From Cardiocondyla obscurior (Eukaryota; Arthropoda; Insecta; Hymenoptera; Formicidae), in NCBI RefSeq assembly GCF_019399895.1, contig NC_091877.1, positions 4,546,419 to 4,610,418 of the forward strand: DNA of 64,000 nucleotides, in the 5' to 3' direction. Within the stretch, counting starts at the first letter, position 1, and every line of letters starts with the position of its first letter. The notes under the pieces were generated by a model. That model saw nothing but the letters and a program-made list of their open reading frames with translations, made no database searches and was not told the origin of the DNA. Position numbers and translations under genes: made by a program. Positions 42,905-53,781 of this stretch are shown piece by piece.

Positions 42905-43987
42905 ATGAGCGATCAAGAAAAAGGAATTGTGGAGAGTGGAAATGAGGAAAGAAAAGAGGAAAAAGGAGAAGAGAAAATAAAAAAGAAAATGGGAAGGCCT
43001 GCAAAGGTAGAGATGTTAAGAAGAGAAAGGGCTAACAGCTTGCCAATTTTGGAAGCGTGGAAGCAAGGAGAGAAAAGGAAGGAAAGACAGGAAGAAAAAG
43101 GCGAAATAGAGGGCTTGGAAGGATTTAGAAAAAGTGTGAAAGTGTACAGATCACCGGTGAAAGCAACAGGAGAGAGAGGTGAAGGGGGAATAAGCAAGGA
43201 AGGTTTTGAAGAGGTAATAAAGGAAATGAGAAGTGGATTTGCAAGGATTCAAGCGCAGATGGAGGAAGTAAGGGAAATAAAGGTACAAATAAGAAAAGAA
43301 ATAGAAGAATTGAAGAAAATATGGAAAAAAGAGAAGATAGACTTAGAGAAAAGAATGGACGAGATGGAAAAAAGAATAAGGGAGAAAAAATATGAGGGAG
43401 GTAAACTGGAAATACCAGAAGAAATACAGGGAAAGGTTTTGAGTTTAGAAGAAAGAACGAGAATGCTGGAAATGGCAAAAGAAAGAGAGAAGAAAGAATG
43501 GAGGAAAAACAATTTAATAATAAGAGGTATAAAGATAAAAAGTGAGGAAAAAAAGGCGCTGAAAGAACAAGTGGGAGAAATAATAGAAGCAACAGGAGTG
43601 AAAGCAAAGATAGAGGATGTAAATAAGATAGGAGGAGTAAATAAAGGAGGTTATGGTATGGCGTGGGTAAAGATGGAAAATTTTAAAGAAAAATTGGAAA
43701 TATTAAGATGTAAGGGAAAATTAAAGGACAGGACGGAATGGATAGGAGACGATCTGACAGAATACGAAAGGAAAGTGGAATGGCTCATAAAGAGAGAAGC
43801 GGATAAATTGAAAAGAGAAGGAAAACAGGTAAAAATAGGGTACAAGAAGATATGGGTAAATAGAGAAATGTGGATATGGAATGACCTGAAGGAAGAATTG
43901 AGAAAATGGGATGGTGCGAAAGAATTTAAAAAAGAAGGGAATAAAAGGAAGAAGGTGATAGCAGATAGATTAAATGCAAGTTTTTAA
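42905..43987 (+). CDS. LINE ORF1 (coiled coil plus RNA-binding domain)
   Basis: 360 residues, ATG at 42905. It is Lys/Glu/Arg-rich with a long coiled coil (about residues 100-195) and a C-terminal region (NNLIIRGIKIKSEEKKALK, then GGYGMAWVKMENFKEKLEIL) resembling the RRM/CTD of L1-type ORF1 chaperones. No zinc knuckle. Expected to bind LINE RNA in the RNP. Intact. Confidence 0.75.
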   Translation: MSDQEKGIVESGNEERKEEKGEEKIKKKMGRPAKVEMLRRERANSLPILEAWKQGEKRKERQEEKGEIEGLEGFRKSVKVYRSPVKATGERGEGGISKEGFEEVIKEMRSGFARIQAQMEEVREIKVQIRKEIEELKKIWKKEKIDLEKRMDEMEKRIREKKYEGGKLEIPEEIQGKVLSLEERTRMLEMAKEREKKEWRKNNLIIRGIKIKSEEKKALKEQVGEIIEATGVKAKIEDVNKIGGVNKGGYGMAWVKMENFKEKLEILRCKGKLKDRTEWIGDDLTEYERKVEWLIKREADKLKREGKQVKIGYKKIWVNREMWIWNDLKEELRKWDGAKEFKKEGNKRKKVIADRLNASF

Positions 43988-44025
43988 AAAGAGGCGGAAG
44001 AAGAGAACGAAATGAGCTGGAAAAA

Positions 44026-44901
44026 GTGGAGAGAAAAGAGGAGGAAGGAGAAAAAGAAAAGGATGAAGAAAAAAATGGAAAAAGGAAAGATAAAAGGCAA
44101 AAAGAAAAAGAAAAGGAGAAAAAGGAGAGAGGAAAGGAAAAGGCGGAGGTAAAAGACAGAAACGTGAGAATAGTTTTTTGGAATGTGGCAGGAATAGAAA
44201 ACAAGGATGAAGATTTTTGGAAGAACATGGAGAAATGGGAGGTGATATATATGTGTGAAACTTGGTTGGAAGAAAAAAAATGGAAGGGGTTAAGAAGTAA
44301 ACTGCCAAAGGGCTATAAATGGATAAATAAGGGGGCAGAAAAGAAAAATAAGAAGGGGAGGGTAATGGGGGGAATGGTGATGGGATGGAGGGAGGAATTG
44401 GAAGGAGAGGAAGAATTAGAATTTAAAGATAGAAAAGGAATGATAGGAATAAAGATAAAAAGTGGAAAGGTATGGTGGAAAATAGCAGGGGTATACGTAA
44501 ATGAGGATTTAGAAGACATAACAGAGAACATGAGAAATTGGATGGATGAAAAAGAGGAAGGAACGAGATATCTGATAGGAGGAGACTTTAATGTAAGGAC
44601 GGGAGAAGAGGGCGGGCTATGGGATGAGGAAAAAGAAGAAGAAGACAAGGAAGAGAGAAAAAGGAAAATAAAGATAAAAAAATTACAGGAAAAGGAAAAA
44701 AATTTTGTAAAGCTCTGGAAGAAGCAGGATGGGGAATAGTTAATGGTTGTACAAGAGGAGATGAAGAGGGTGAATGGACATATGTAGGGGGAAGAGGAAA
44801 AACAGTAATAGATTATGTGATCAGTAATGTGGAATCAAAAAGAGAAATAGTAGAAATGAAGGTGGGGGAAGAAGTGGACTCAGACCACTTACCGTTAATA
44901 G
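44026..44901 (+). pseudogene. LINE ORF2, endonuclease part
   Basis: APE-type endonuclease motifs: VFWNVAGIENK, YMCETWLEE, IGGDFNVRTGEEGG and, in the next frame, GKTVIDYVISNV and VDSDHLPL. The frame changes at the A-run near 44694-44702. The first codon of the long frame is GTG; no nearby ATG in frame, so the start is unclear. Interrupted at 44902 by the Gypsy element. Confidence 0.8.
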
Positions 44902-46058
44902 TGTAACGACCCTGCGTTTACGTATGCCGAATCGTCGGCTCGAATGCGGGACGCGCCCGTGCGCTCGTCGGTATTCCGGGATTCGGATAGATAGGGTCCG
45001 TAAATGCAGCGAGCCTGGTATTTAAATATATGAACAAAGGTTTATTAAATGAGTAAGCATAGAACGCGTATTTACAATATGTACACTAGGCGCGAAACGG
45101 CCGCGCGAGCGGCGATCGAGGTTTGAAAATAACGAGCGGAGCACGCGGTGTCGGCGTGTCCGCGACGCGCGAAGTTTCCTAGGGCCACGCGCCGTACGGC
45201 GGCACGTGCGAATGCGGTATGCCGGCGCGGGAATATATCGCAGATGTTCGCGTATTTCGCCGAAATCTCCTGTTATTTCGCGGTATCGCTGACGCGGGAA
45301 TAGATCGCGGATGTATGCGTATTTTCGCCGAAACCCTTAGGTTTTTCGCGGCATCGCTTGGCGGTTTCGCGGAGACAGGAAGTGAAGCACCGGCTTGGTG
45401 TCGCGTACTCGAGAGCGCTCGAGCGAGACAGAGATCTCTCTACCCCGTGGTCGGCGACGGTGCGAGGGGAACTATTAATTCGTGCTCGGCGATTCCACGC
45501 GCCCGGTGGTCGAGGTCCGAGATGACTCGGAGGAGGCGGAGTGCGCTCTACCCCTCGAGCTGACCGTGCCGGTGCGTTGGAAGTCGTGAGCACAAGTTTA
45601 GGAACGAGCCCCAGGATCACCTGGTGGAGACAGAGAGCGCTCTACCCCCGGATCGGCTCTAGGATGTCGGAGATGCTGCTCGCAAGCGAGCGGATCGGAG
45701 ACGGTCCCGCTGAGCTCCGGCATCGCGGTTTTATACAAAAAACGAGGGCGCCGGGCTTGCGGGGCTCAGCGGGGTTACGGATGATCCTGCCGTGGCGCCG
45801 AGGATCTCGTGACGGCGCGATCGCGAAACGGTGGTCCTCGCCGTCGTTGGCGCGTTCGGTGGCGTTCGGCGGAATTCGGCTAAGCCCGTACGGGGACTTA
45901 GCCGCGAGACGATAGCGTAGCGCGTGCTATCGCCTATTCGATAAATATAATATACAAGTTTGGGGCGCACCGCGCCCCGGGTCCCCGCCAGCGGAGTTCT
46001 GCCGACGGCCGGCCGTTGTTCTGGCCGGGACGGTGCACTTCCTGGGTGCACCGTTACA
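44902..46058 (-). repeat. Gypsy 3' LTR (in element orientation)
   Basis: 1,157 bases, TGTAACG...CGTTACA termini. Confidence 0.95.
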
Positions 46059-46075
46059 TCACCCCCTCCCCTCGA
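46059..46075 (-). other. Gypsy polypurine tract
   Basis: Minus strand reads CGAGGGGAGGGGGTGA directly before the 3' LTR, the usual plus-strand primer site. Confidence 0.75.
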
Positions 46076-46095
46076 AGTGCCTGAATTTCGAGGCA

Positions 46096-46617
46096 CTAAT
46101 GCTGCTGCGATTTTTCTTTACAAGACCGTAATCGGCCCGCGTTGTCGAACCGTAGGTGCCATCGCCGATTCCCCAGTCGCGGTTTGTACTGCCGCGAAAC
46201 ATGGACGGCAAAATGCGGCACGTCCACCACGATGCCTGGCTCCACCTCGACCGGGATGGGGGGCGGCGGTATTGGGCCCATTACCCGAAGTGGCTCGAGT
46301 GTTGGTCGCGCGATGCTTGGCGTGACGATGGCCCGTTTCGGCGGCGGTGGCGGCGGCGGCGGCGGCTCCAGCATCCAGGCCCTTTTCCGCGCGTTGGTTG
46401 CGTCGGATCGCTGTATCAGCGTTCCCACGCGTGGTACTTGCGGCTTCGCTGTGGTACTGGTGACAGCCTGGTCTACTGCTGGGGTGGCTGGTACGTCCGT
46501 GGTCCCGTCTGCTGTTCCACGATAGACGGTCCGCCACTCTGTCCCGATAGCCGGCTCCGCGGGATCGTAACTCTCACTTAGCAACAAGTTAATTTCAGCT
46601 AATATATCTCGCTCCAT
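46096..46617 (-). CDS. Gypsy extra ORF downstream of pol, Pro-rich
   Basis: 173 residues, ATG at 46617, 80 bases downstream of the pol stop. Contains a run of nine prolines and further PPPP, and a basic C-terminus (GNRRWHLRFDNAGRLRSC). It has no signal peptide, transmembrane segment or furin site, so it is not a typical envelope. The frame is intact and ends just before the PPT. Function unknown. Confidence 0.6.
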   Translation of the reverse strand: MERDILAEINLLLSESYDPAEPAIGTEWRTVYRGTADGTTDVPATPAVDQAVTSTTAKPQVPRVGTLIQRSDATNARKRAWMLEPPPPPPPPPKRAIVTPSIARPTLEPLRVMGPIPPPPIPVEVEPGIVVDVPHFAVHVSRQYKPRLGNRRWHLRFDNAGRLRSCKEKSQQH

Positions 46618-46696
46618 GGCTGATTTACGACTGAATGATACGAAAGTCGTCGTCGTGAAGCTGCGAGGTTCGGTTATTATTGCTCTGTTTCGTTTG

Positions 46697-49600
46697 TTAT
46701 TCCTCCCGGAGGTCGAGGCTGGGGAACGGTTCGGTTGGGCTGAGTTTTAAATCTTTCACGTGTATATGCCGATGCCATTTCCCGCGTTCGCTTCGTAAGT
46801 CCACGATTACTGGCGAGATGATCCGACGAACTTCAAGCGGTCCGATGAATTTCGGCGCGAGTTTTGCATTGAACGCGGCCGCCTTACTCGATAACGGGTG
46901 GTCGCGTTTCCAGACGATGTCGCCTAACTTCGGTTTCCATGCCCGGCGTCGGAGATTATAGTGGCGTTCTTGTCTCTGGAATGCTCGCGCTAATTGCACG
47001 CGTACGAAATCGAAAGCCTCCTCTAATTGTTTTTTCCGCTCGCTCGGAGGTATGGCTTTTCCCGGTGGTTCTTCTGGACGTCGGAGTTCGCGACCGTGTT
47101 CTAAAAATGCCGGCGTGTACCCGGTTGCTTCGCTGCTTGCTGTGTTAAATGCGAACTGGAGTTCGGGTAGAAACGCGTCCCAGGTACGATGTTTTTTATC
47201 GACGTATTGGGAGATCATCGTTTTCACGGTACGATTTGCCCGCTCTACCGGGTTACACTGGGGTGTATACGTGGGCGTAAGTCGGTGTCTGATGCCTAAT
47301 TCTTTGAGCATTGCGGTTACTTTCTCGGCTTTAAATTGAGTGCCATTGTCTGACAGGATTTCTTCCGGGCATCCGTGCCTCAAAATAATCGTTTCCCGCA
47401 ATCCTCGCTTAATTTCTTCCGCGGTGGCTCGACGTAATGCCCGCAGTTCGATCCACTTGGTAAATCGATCTTGCATTGTTAGTAACCAGACGTGCCCTTG
47501 CCGTGAGCGTGGCAGTGGCCCGATTAAATCTATCGCGATTTGTTGCCCGGGGCGGTCTATCGCAGTGCTATGAAGTATACCCGGTGGCTTGGTTTGTTCC
47601 ACTTTATGCGCCAGACAATTTTCGCACTTCCGAACGTAATTCGCGACGTCTCTGAACATACCCGGCCAATAAAAATGTTGCGCGATTCGAGTTATCGTTT
47701 TAGCAATCCCGAGGTGCCCGGCGGTTGGCTCGTCATGGTATTGTTTTAATAACGCGAGTCGTTCGTCGGTGGGTACGCATTCTTTCCACTGACTATCGGC
47801 CGGTGTATCTTTAAAATCGAGTTTATGGAGCACATGTCGGTATAGCTTCCCGTTTTCGATCCGGAAGTCCGGTACTTCTTTCGGTTCCTCCCGTGTTTTT
47901 TGCCACATCTTTCGGTGCCATGCGCATTTCGGGCGGGTCATACTGTTAACGTGTGCTTGTCTCGAAAGGGCGTCCGCGACTCGATTTAATGAGCCCTTGC
48001 GATATCGTATTTCGAACGAATACTGCTGGAGTTCGAACGCCCAGCGTCCAAGTCGGCTGGCGGGTGATTCAAGTTTTTGAAGCCAGCGAAGGGATTGGTG
48101 GTCCGTGATAACGAGAAAATTATACCCCTCAAGGTACCCGCGCATTTTCCGGATTCCCCATACCACCGCTAAACATTCGAGTTCGGTCGCGCTGTAATTT
48201 CTCTCGGCATGGTTAAGTGTTCGGCTTGCATACGCTACCACCCGCTCCCCTTCTTCGAAATGCTGTGTTAGCACGGCCCCGAGACCGGTGTTACTAGCGT
48301 CGGTTTGTAAAATAAATTTCCGCGAAAAGTCGGGGCAGGCCAGAACCGGCGCGGTGGTGAGAGTTTCTTTAAGTTTGTCAAACGCGACTTGCTCCTCGTT
48401 TCCCCATTGCCACTTTGCGTTTTTCCGTGTTAGAGCGGTAAGCGGTGCGGCTACGGTCGCGAAATTTTGTATGAAACGCCTGTACCACGAGGCCATTCCC
48501 AGAAATTGCCGAATCTGTCGGACCGTTCGTGGTGCGGGCCATTTTGTGACTGCGGCCGTTTTTTCCGGGTCCGTTCGAATTCCCTCTCGATCTATAATAT
48601 GGCCCAGGTATTTGATCGTGTTGACGCAAAACTTGCATTTCTCGCTATTTAGTTGTAACTTAGCCTCGCGTAATCGCCGAAAAACTTCGCTGAGCGTATT
48701 CAAATGTTCGTCCAAAGTCGCGTTGCATACGATAATGTCGTCTAAGTACACGAATACATTAGGTTCGAGCGCGGGTCCTAATACGGTGTCTAGCAATCTT
48801 TGAAACGTTGCCGGTGCGGAATGCAAGCCGAACGGCATAACCTTGAATTGCATTAACCCCCTTCCGGGCACGGTGAACGCGGTAATTGGTCGGCTCTCGA
48901 TGGCCAGGGGCACCTGCCAATACCCGTTTTTAAGGTCCAGCGTTGAGAGAAATTTAGCGCCCCGCAGTTTGTCGAGTGTCGCATTAATCTGCGGCAAGGG
49001 ATACGCGTCGCGCACGGTGACCTCGTTAACTCTGCGGAAGTCTATGCAGAATCTCTGTTTGCCGTCCTTCTTCTTTACCAAAACGATCGGCGAACTCCAC
49101 CCGCTGTCGGAGGGCTCGATAATTCCGTCCGCGAGCATTTTTTCTACCTCTTTATCAATGATTCCTTGCATCGCGGGGTTACGCGGTCGGTATCTTTGTT
49201 TAATCGGTTCGTTGGTCGTGAGTTTAAGCCGATGCTCGAGTTTTTCGGTCGGGCCCTGGATATCTTGAAATTTTTCTAATTCCTGTTTTAGAAACGCGGT
49301 TAGCCGTTCGTTTTCGGTAGCGGTGGTATGGTCCGGTTGATCGGTGTTTTCGGTTGCCCCGGTATATGTCACGTGCGTTTCGGTTTCGGTTGGGGTGACG
49401 GCGGGGGGCGGGATGGAGAATCGCGCACGCGTCCATAAATCGACCCCGATAAGTACGGCGCTTTCCATGGTCGGTAATACTTGGACCGTATGAGACAATG
49501 AACGTCCCGCCATTTCGAGTGAGATTTCTATTTCCTCCGTGACTCCGGTGGTGGACCCGTCCGCAAGTCGCACCTGTCCCGCTGTTACTCGGCTCGTGAG

Positions 49601-49855
49601 TCCGGCGGTTTTCAGGCGTGTTGCGGTGTCCGCGTTAATGTACGAGGCCTCCGACCCGGTGTCTAGGAGAGCCTCAAATTCTAATCCGTGAATTCTAGCG
49701 GTCAGGTGCGGTCGCGGAAGGTATTTTATTCTGGGGACCGGGGCGCGGCCGCTGTTTCCCCGGCCCTGGCGGCGTTTCCCGTAGGATGGCATTCGCGTGT
49801 AAGAACGCCATCCTGGCCGCATTGCGAACAGAATTTTCTCGGGATACGTTTGCAA
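46697..49855 (-). CDS. pol: Gypsy pol polyprotein
   Basis: 1,052 residues in the -1 frame relative to gag with a 130-base overlap (49726-49855), as expected for -1 frameshift expression. Order: aspartic protease (ALLDTGSEASYIN), reverse transcriptase (YLDDIIV), RNase H (QTDASNTGLGAVL, ALSRQ), integrase with HHCC (HLGIAKTITRIAQHFYWPG, CENCLAHK) and DDE (AIDLIGPLP, SDNGTQFKA, NPVERANRTVK). No stops; potentially functional. Confidence 0.95.
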   Translation of the reverse strand: MQTYPEKILFAMRPGWRSYTRMPSYGKRRQGRGNSGRAPVPRIKYLPRPHLTARIHGLEFEALLDTGSEASYINADTATRLKTAGLTSRVTAGQVRLADGSTTGVTEEIEISLEMAGRSLSHTVQVLPTMESAVLIGVDLWTRARFSIPPPAVTPTETETHVTYTGATENTDQPDHTTATENERLTAFLKQELEKFQDIQGPTEKLEHRLKLTTNEPIKQRYRPRNPAMQGIIDKEVEKMLADGIIEPSDSGWSSPIVLVKKKDGKQRFCIDFRRVNEVTVRDAYPLPQINATLDKLRGAKFLSTLDLKNGYWQVPLAIESRPITAFTVPGRGLMQFKVMPFGLHSAPATFQRLLDTVLGPALEPNVFVYLDDIIVCNATLDEHLNTLSEVFRRLREAKLQLNSEKCKFCVNTIKYLGHIIDREGIRTDPEKTAAVTKWPAPRTVRQIRQFLGMASWYRRFIQNFATVAAPLTALTRKNAKWQWGNEEQVAFDKLKETLTTAPVLACPDFSRKFILQTDASNTGLGAVLTQHFEEGERVVAYASRTLNHAERNYSATELECLAVVWGIRKMRGYLEGYNFLVITDHQSLRWLQKLESPASRLGRWAFELQQYSFEIRYRKGSLNRVADALSRQAHVNSMTRPKCAWHRKMWQKTREEPKEVPDFRIENGKLYRHVLHKLDFKDTPADSQWKECVPTDERLALLKQYHDEPTAGHLGIAKTITRIAQHFYWPGMFRDVANYVRKCENCLAHKVEQTKPPGILHSTAIDRPGQQIAIDLIGPLPRSRQGHVWLLTMQDRFTKWIELRALRRATAEEIKRGLRETIILRHGCPEEILSDNGTQFKAEKVTAMLKELGIRHRLTPTYTPQCNPVERANRTVKTMISQYVDKKHRTWDAFLPELQFAFNTASSEATGYTPAFLEHGRELRRPEEPPGKAIPPSERKKQLEEAFDFVRVQLARAFQRQERHYNLRRRAWKPKLGDIVWKRDHPLSSKAAAFNAKLAPKFIGPLEVRRIISPVIVDLRSERGKWHRHIHVKDLKLSPTEPFPSLDLREE

Positions 49856-50745
49856 TCAAAACGCGTGTGGCCGCGTTGTTTACATCGCCAGCAGCACTCG
49901 TTCCGATCGTAGGCTGCGGCGATGGTAGAGGCGGGGCGGGCGGGAACAATTCGCGGTTGGCGGTCCAAACTTTTTTCTATTTCCGCGGCCCTTCGCGCTA
50001 GTTCTGCTGGAGTACGTATTTTCTCGCCGTTTATGAAAGGACGGAGGCGCGGATCCATATTTTCTAATAGAATCTCGGTTTTTTCTTCTTCCGTGTAGCC
50101 CCCTGCCCGGCGCATAAGCGTAGTAATTTCGGTGGCAAATTTTCGGTACGGTTCGCCCGGCTTTTGAACTCGCGCGTCGATTTCTCGCTTCAATTTCGCA
50201 CGATATCGGTATGGTAGAAATTGCTCGCGAAATTCTCGCTGGAAATCGGACCACGAGTCCCAGCTGGCGCGTTGATTTCTAAACCATTCTAAGGCCTCGC
50301 CCCGTAACAATTCCGGTAGCCCACGCAACATGTGCTCGGCCCTAAATCCGTAAACCTCGGTAAGTTCGTCGATCCGTTCTAGGAAACCGGCCGGATCTCG
50401 CCCGTCAAAATGACACCCCCACTTGCGAATTTGATTCATTGTTTTCGCAATATCCTCGGTCGGCGCGGATTCGAGTGGATACACGGTGGTCGTGCGCGAC
50501 GTACCCGGGAGGCTTAATGTCACGGGCGAGGTGGCTTGTGCGGCCGTTATCTCGATCAGCGGATTAGGCATTGGCTCGGTAGGTGTATTCGGCCGCGGGG
50601 AGAAATATGTGTCCGGATGATCTCTTACATAAATGCTAAGACGTTGTCGTAAATCGTCTATATTTCCTTCCGCGTCGATTTGCAATTCCTCCAGTTCGCT
50701 AATTAACTCTGCTTTAGATAACTTATATATCCAGGCTCGCGGCAT
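49726..50745 (-). CDS. gag: Gypsy gag
   Basis: 339 residues, ATG at 50745. Capsid-like retrotransposon-gag region in the middle (GLPELLRGEALEWFRNQRAS, FREQFLPYRY) and two Cys clusters at the C-terminus (CCWRCKQRGHTRFDC zinc knuckle and CSQCGQDGVLTREC). Frame intact. Confidence 0.92.
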   Translation of the reverse strand: MPRAWIYKLSKAELISELEELQIDAEGNIDDLRQRLSIYVRDHPDTYFSPRPNTPTEPMPNPLIEITAAQATSPVTLSLPGTSRTTTVYPLESAPTEDIAKTMNQIRKWGCHFDGRDPAGFLERIDELTEVYGFRAEHMLRGLPELLRGEALEWFRNQRASWDSWSDFQREFREQFLPYRYRAKLKREIDARVQKPGEPYRKFATEITTLMRRAGGYTEEEKTEILLENMDPRLRPFINGEKIRTPAELARRAAEIEKSLDRQPRIVPARPASTIAAAYDRNECCWRCKQRGHTRFDCKRIPRKFCSQCGQDGVLTRECHPTGNAARAGETAAAPRSPE

Positions 50746-50771
50746 GATCGGTTCGGTCTAGTGACCCTTAG

Positions 50772-50789
50772 GTCCCTGTTCGGGCGCCA
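50772..50789 (-). other. Gypsy primer binding site, tRNA-Lys type
   Basis: Minus strand reads TGGCGCCCGAACAGGGAC immediately after the 5' LTR. This is the 18-base complement of the tRNA-Lys3 3' end also used by lentiviruses and, by memory, Osvaldo. Confidence 0.92.
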
Positions 50790-51946
50790 TGTAACGACCC
50801 TGCGTTTACGTATGCCGAATCGTCGGCTCGAATGCGGGACGCGCCCGTGCGCTCGTCGGTATTCCGGGATTCGGATAGATAGGGTCCGTAAATGCAGCGA
50901 GCCTGGTATTTAAATATATGAACAAAGGTTTATTAAATGAGTAAGCATAGAACGCGTATTTACAATATGTACACTAGGCGCGAAACGGCCGCGCGAGCGG
51001 CGATCGAGGTTTGAAAATAACGAGCGGAGCACGCGGTGTCGGCGTGTCCGCGACGCGCGAAGTTTCCTAGGGCCACGCGCCGTACGGCGGCACGTGCGAA
51101 TGCGGTATGCCGGCGCGGGAATATATCGCAGATGTTCGCGTATTTCGCCGAAATCTCCTGTTATTTCGCGGTATCGCTGACGCGGGAATAGATCGCGGAT
51201 GTATGCGTATTTTCGCCGAAACCCTTAGGTTTTTCGCGGCATCGCTTGGCGGTTTCGCGGAGACAGGAAGTGAAGCACCGGCTTGGTGTCGCGTACTCGA
51301 GAGCGCTCGAGCGAGACAGAGATCTCTCTACCCCGTGGTCGGCGACGGTGCGAGGGGAACTATTAATTCGTGCTCGGCGATTCCACGCGCCCGGTGGTCG
51401 AGGTCCGAGATGACTCGGAGGAGGCGGAGTGCGCTCTACCCCTCGAGCTGACCGTGCCGGTGCGTTGGAAGTCGTGAGCACAAGTTTAGGAACGAGCCCC
51501 AGGATCACCTGGTGGAGACAGAGAGCGCTCTACCCCCGGATCGGCTCTAGGATGTCGGAGATGCTGCTCGCAAGCGAGCGGATCGGAGACGGTCCCGCTG
51601 AGCTCCGGCATCGCGGTTTTATACAAAAAACGAGGGCGCCGGGCTTGCGGGGCTCAGCGGGGGTACGGATGATCCTGCCGTGGCGCCGAGGATCTCGTGA
51701 CGGCGCGATCGCGAAACGGTGGTCCTCGCCGTCGTTGGCGCGTTCGGTGGCGTTCGGCGGAATTCGGCTAAGCCCGTACGGGGACTTAGCCGCGAGACGA
51801 TAGCGTAGCGCGTGCTATCGCCTATTCGATAAATATAATATACAAGTTTGGGGCGCACCGCGCCCCGGGTCCCCGCCAGCGGAGTTCTGCCGACGGCCGG
51901 CCGTTGTTCTGGCCGGGACGGTGCACTTCCTGGGTGCACCGTTACA
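50790..51946 (-). repeat. Gypsy 5' LTR (in element orientation)
   Basis: 1,157 bases, same ends as the other copy. Confidence 0.95.
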
Positions 51947-51950
51947 ATAG

Positions 51951-53781
51951 TGACGATTAAAAGGGAGGGAGAAAAGAGGAGAAGATGTAAATATGGTATA
52001 AAAAAAGAGCACGAGACTAGATTGGAGTGAGAAGGAGAGGAAAATTTTCAGGGAAAAATATAAAGAAAGAAGAGAGAAAAAAAACAATACGGAGGAAAAT
52101 TGGAGAAGTTTTAGTAAGAAACTGGAAAAAACAAAAAAAGTAGTTAAAAAGGAAATGAAAAAAAAAAAGGGGGAAAAACCAAAAGAAAGATGGTGGAATG
52201 AGGATTGTAAAAGAATAAAAAATGAAGTAAAGGAAGAAATTCGAAAATGGAGGAAGGGGGAAGGGAGTGAGGAGAATTATAAAAAGATGAAAAGTGAATA
52301 TAAGAAGCTATGTGAGGAGAAAAAATTGCAAGAAAAGGTGAGATGGGAGAAAGAAATAGAAAAGATTAGAACAGAGGGAGAAGTATGGAAAGTAGTAAAC
52401 AAAGGAAGAAAAAAAAGGAAGGAAGTGGAGGAAAAAATAAAGATTGAAGAGTGGGATGGATATTTTAAGGAAATGTTAGAAGGAGTGGAATGGAGAGTAA
52501 GAGAAGAATTAGGAGGAAAGAGAATAGAAGACAATGAGGAAGATATAAATAGAGAAGAATTTGAAAATGTAATAAGAAAGCTGAAAAAAAAAGCTGCAGG
52601 AAGTGATGGTTTAGAAAATGAAATATGGAAATGGGGAGGGGGGGAAGTAAAAGAGAAATTATGGGAAACGTGTAAAAGGGTATGGAGGGGGGAGGGGATG
52701 CCGGAGGAATGGAGAGAAAGTGTGATAGTTCCGGTGCTAAAAAGAGGAAAAGGGGAAAAAGTAGAAGAGTATAGAGGGATAACGCTGACACAGACTGCGT
52801 ACAAAGTGTATGCATCTGTGTTAGCAGAAAGACTAAGAAAGGAAATAGAAGAAAAAGAAATATTACCGCAGAGTCAAGCCGGTTTTAGAAGAGACATGGG
52901 GACAGTGGATCAAATATATGTGTTAAATTATTTGCTAAATAAGAAAATAGAAGAAAAGGAAGGTAAAATGGTAATTGTGTTTATAGATATGAAAGCGGCT
53001 TTTGACTCTGTAGACAGGAGAAAATTGGTGGAAACAATGAAGAAAAGAGGGGTAAGGGAGGGATTGATAAGAAGGTGTGAAGAAATATTAGAGAAAACGG
53101 TGAATAAAGTAAAGGTGAAGGATAAAGAGGGGAAAAGTTTCTGGACAACAAAAGGAGTAAGACAGGGTTGTCCGCTTAGTCCTAGCTTGTTCACGCTCTT
53201 GTTGGCAGACATAGATGAAGAATTAGAAAAAGGAGGATGGGGGGGTATAAGAATAAAAGACAGGAGAGTTTACTCGCTGGCGTATGCGGATGACATTGCG
53301 CTACTGGCAGAAAATGAGGCAGGCATGAAAGGAATGATTAAAAGTATGGAAGAATATGTAAAGGAAAAGGGATTGGAAGTGAATGTAAAGAAAACAAAAA
53401 TAATGAGGTGTAGAAAGGGGGAAGGAAGATGGAAAAAAACTAAATGGGTATGGAAAGGGGAAGAAATAGAGGAAGTAAAAAGTTTCAAGTATTTGGGATA
53501 CATAATCATGAGAAATGGAGAGCAGAAAGAGCATGTAAAGGACAGAGTAAGAAGAGCAGCAAGAATAATGAGGCAGGTGTGGAGTATAGGTAAAAGAAAA
53601 TTCGGAAAAGATTGGAGTAAAAGAATATGGCTATTTGATAAACTGGTATGGTCGGTTATTAATTACGGCGTGGAAATATGGGGATGGAAGGAAAGAGAAG
53701 AGGTGGAGATATTACAGGAAAAATACCTGAGATGGGTGCTGGGAGTAAGAAGATTGTTACCAGGATATATGTTGAGAGAAG
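51951..53781 (+). pseudogene. LINE ORF2, reverse transcriptase part
   Basis: Long open frame (largest continuous part from 52155) with RT motifs MVIVFIDMKAAFDSVDR, GVRQGCPLSPSLF and YSLAYADDIALLAE, then the FKYLGYII thumb-side motif. Frame broken from its endonuclease by the Gypsy and from its C-terminus by the Copia; the sequence itself shows no internal stop. Confidence 0.9.

Larger units (their letters stand above)
44902..51946 (-). mobile_element. Gypsy-type LTR retrotransposon, full length
   Basis: 7,045 bases flanked by ATAG (44898-44901 and 51947-51950). LTRs of 1,157 bases differ at one position I could see (45775 vs 51663), so insertion was recent. Order on the minus strand is LTR, tRNA-Lys primer site, gag, pol (PR-RT-RH-IN), extra ORF, PPT, LTR. 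LTR length, the tRNA-Lys primer site and the 4-base duplication recall the Osvaldo group (from memory). Confidence 0.95.

Noticed and set aside
43125..43607. Phe/Leu-rich minus-strand frames through the LINE resembling membrane proteins
   Set aside because: Complement of purine-rich Lys/Glu coding sequence.
45219..45915. Open frames inside the Gypsy LTRs
   Set aside because: Present identically in both LTRs on opposite strands, GC-rich and without motifs.
46096..46617. Gypsy envelope gene
   Set aside because: No signal peptide, transmembrane segment or cleavage site.
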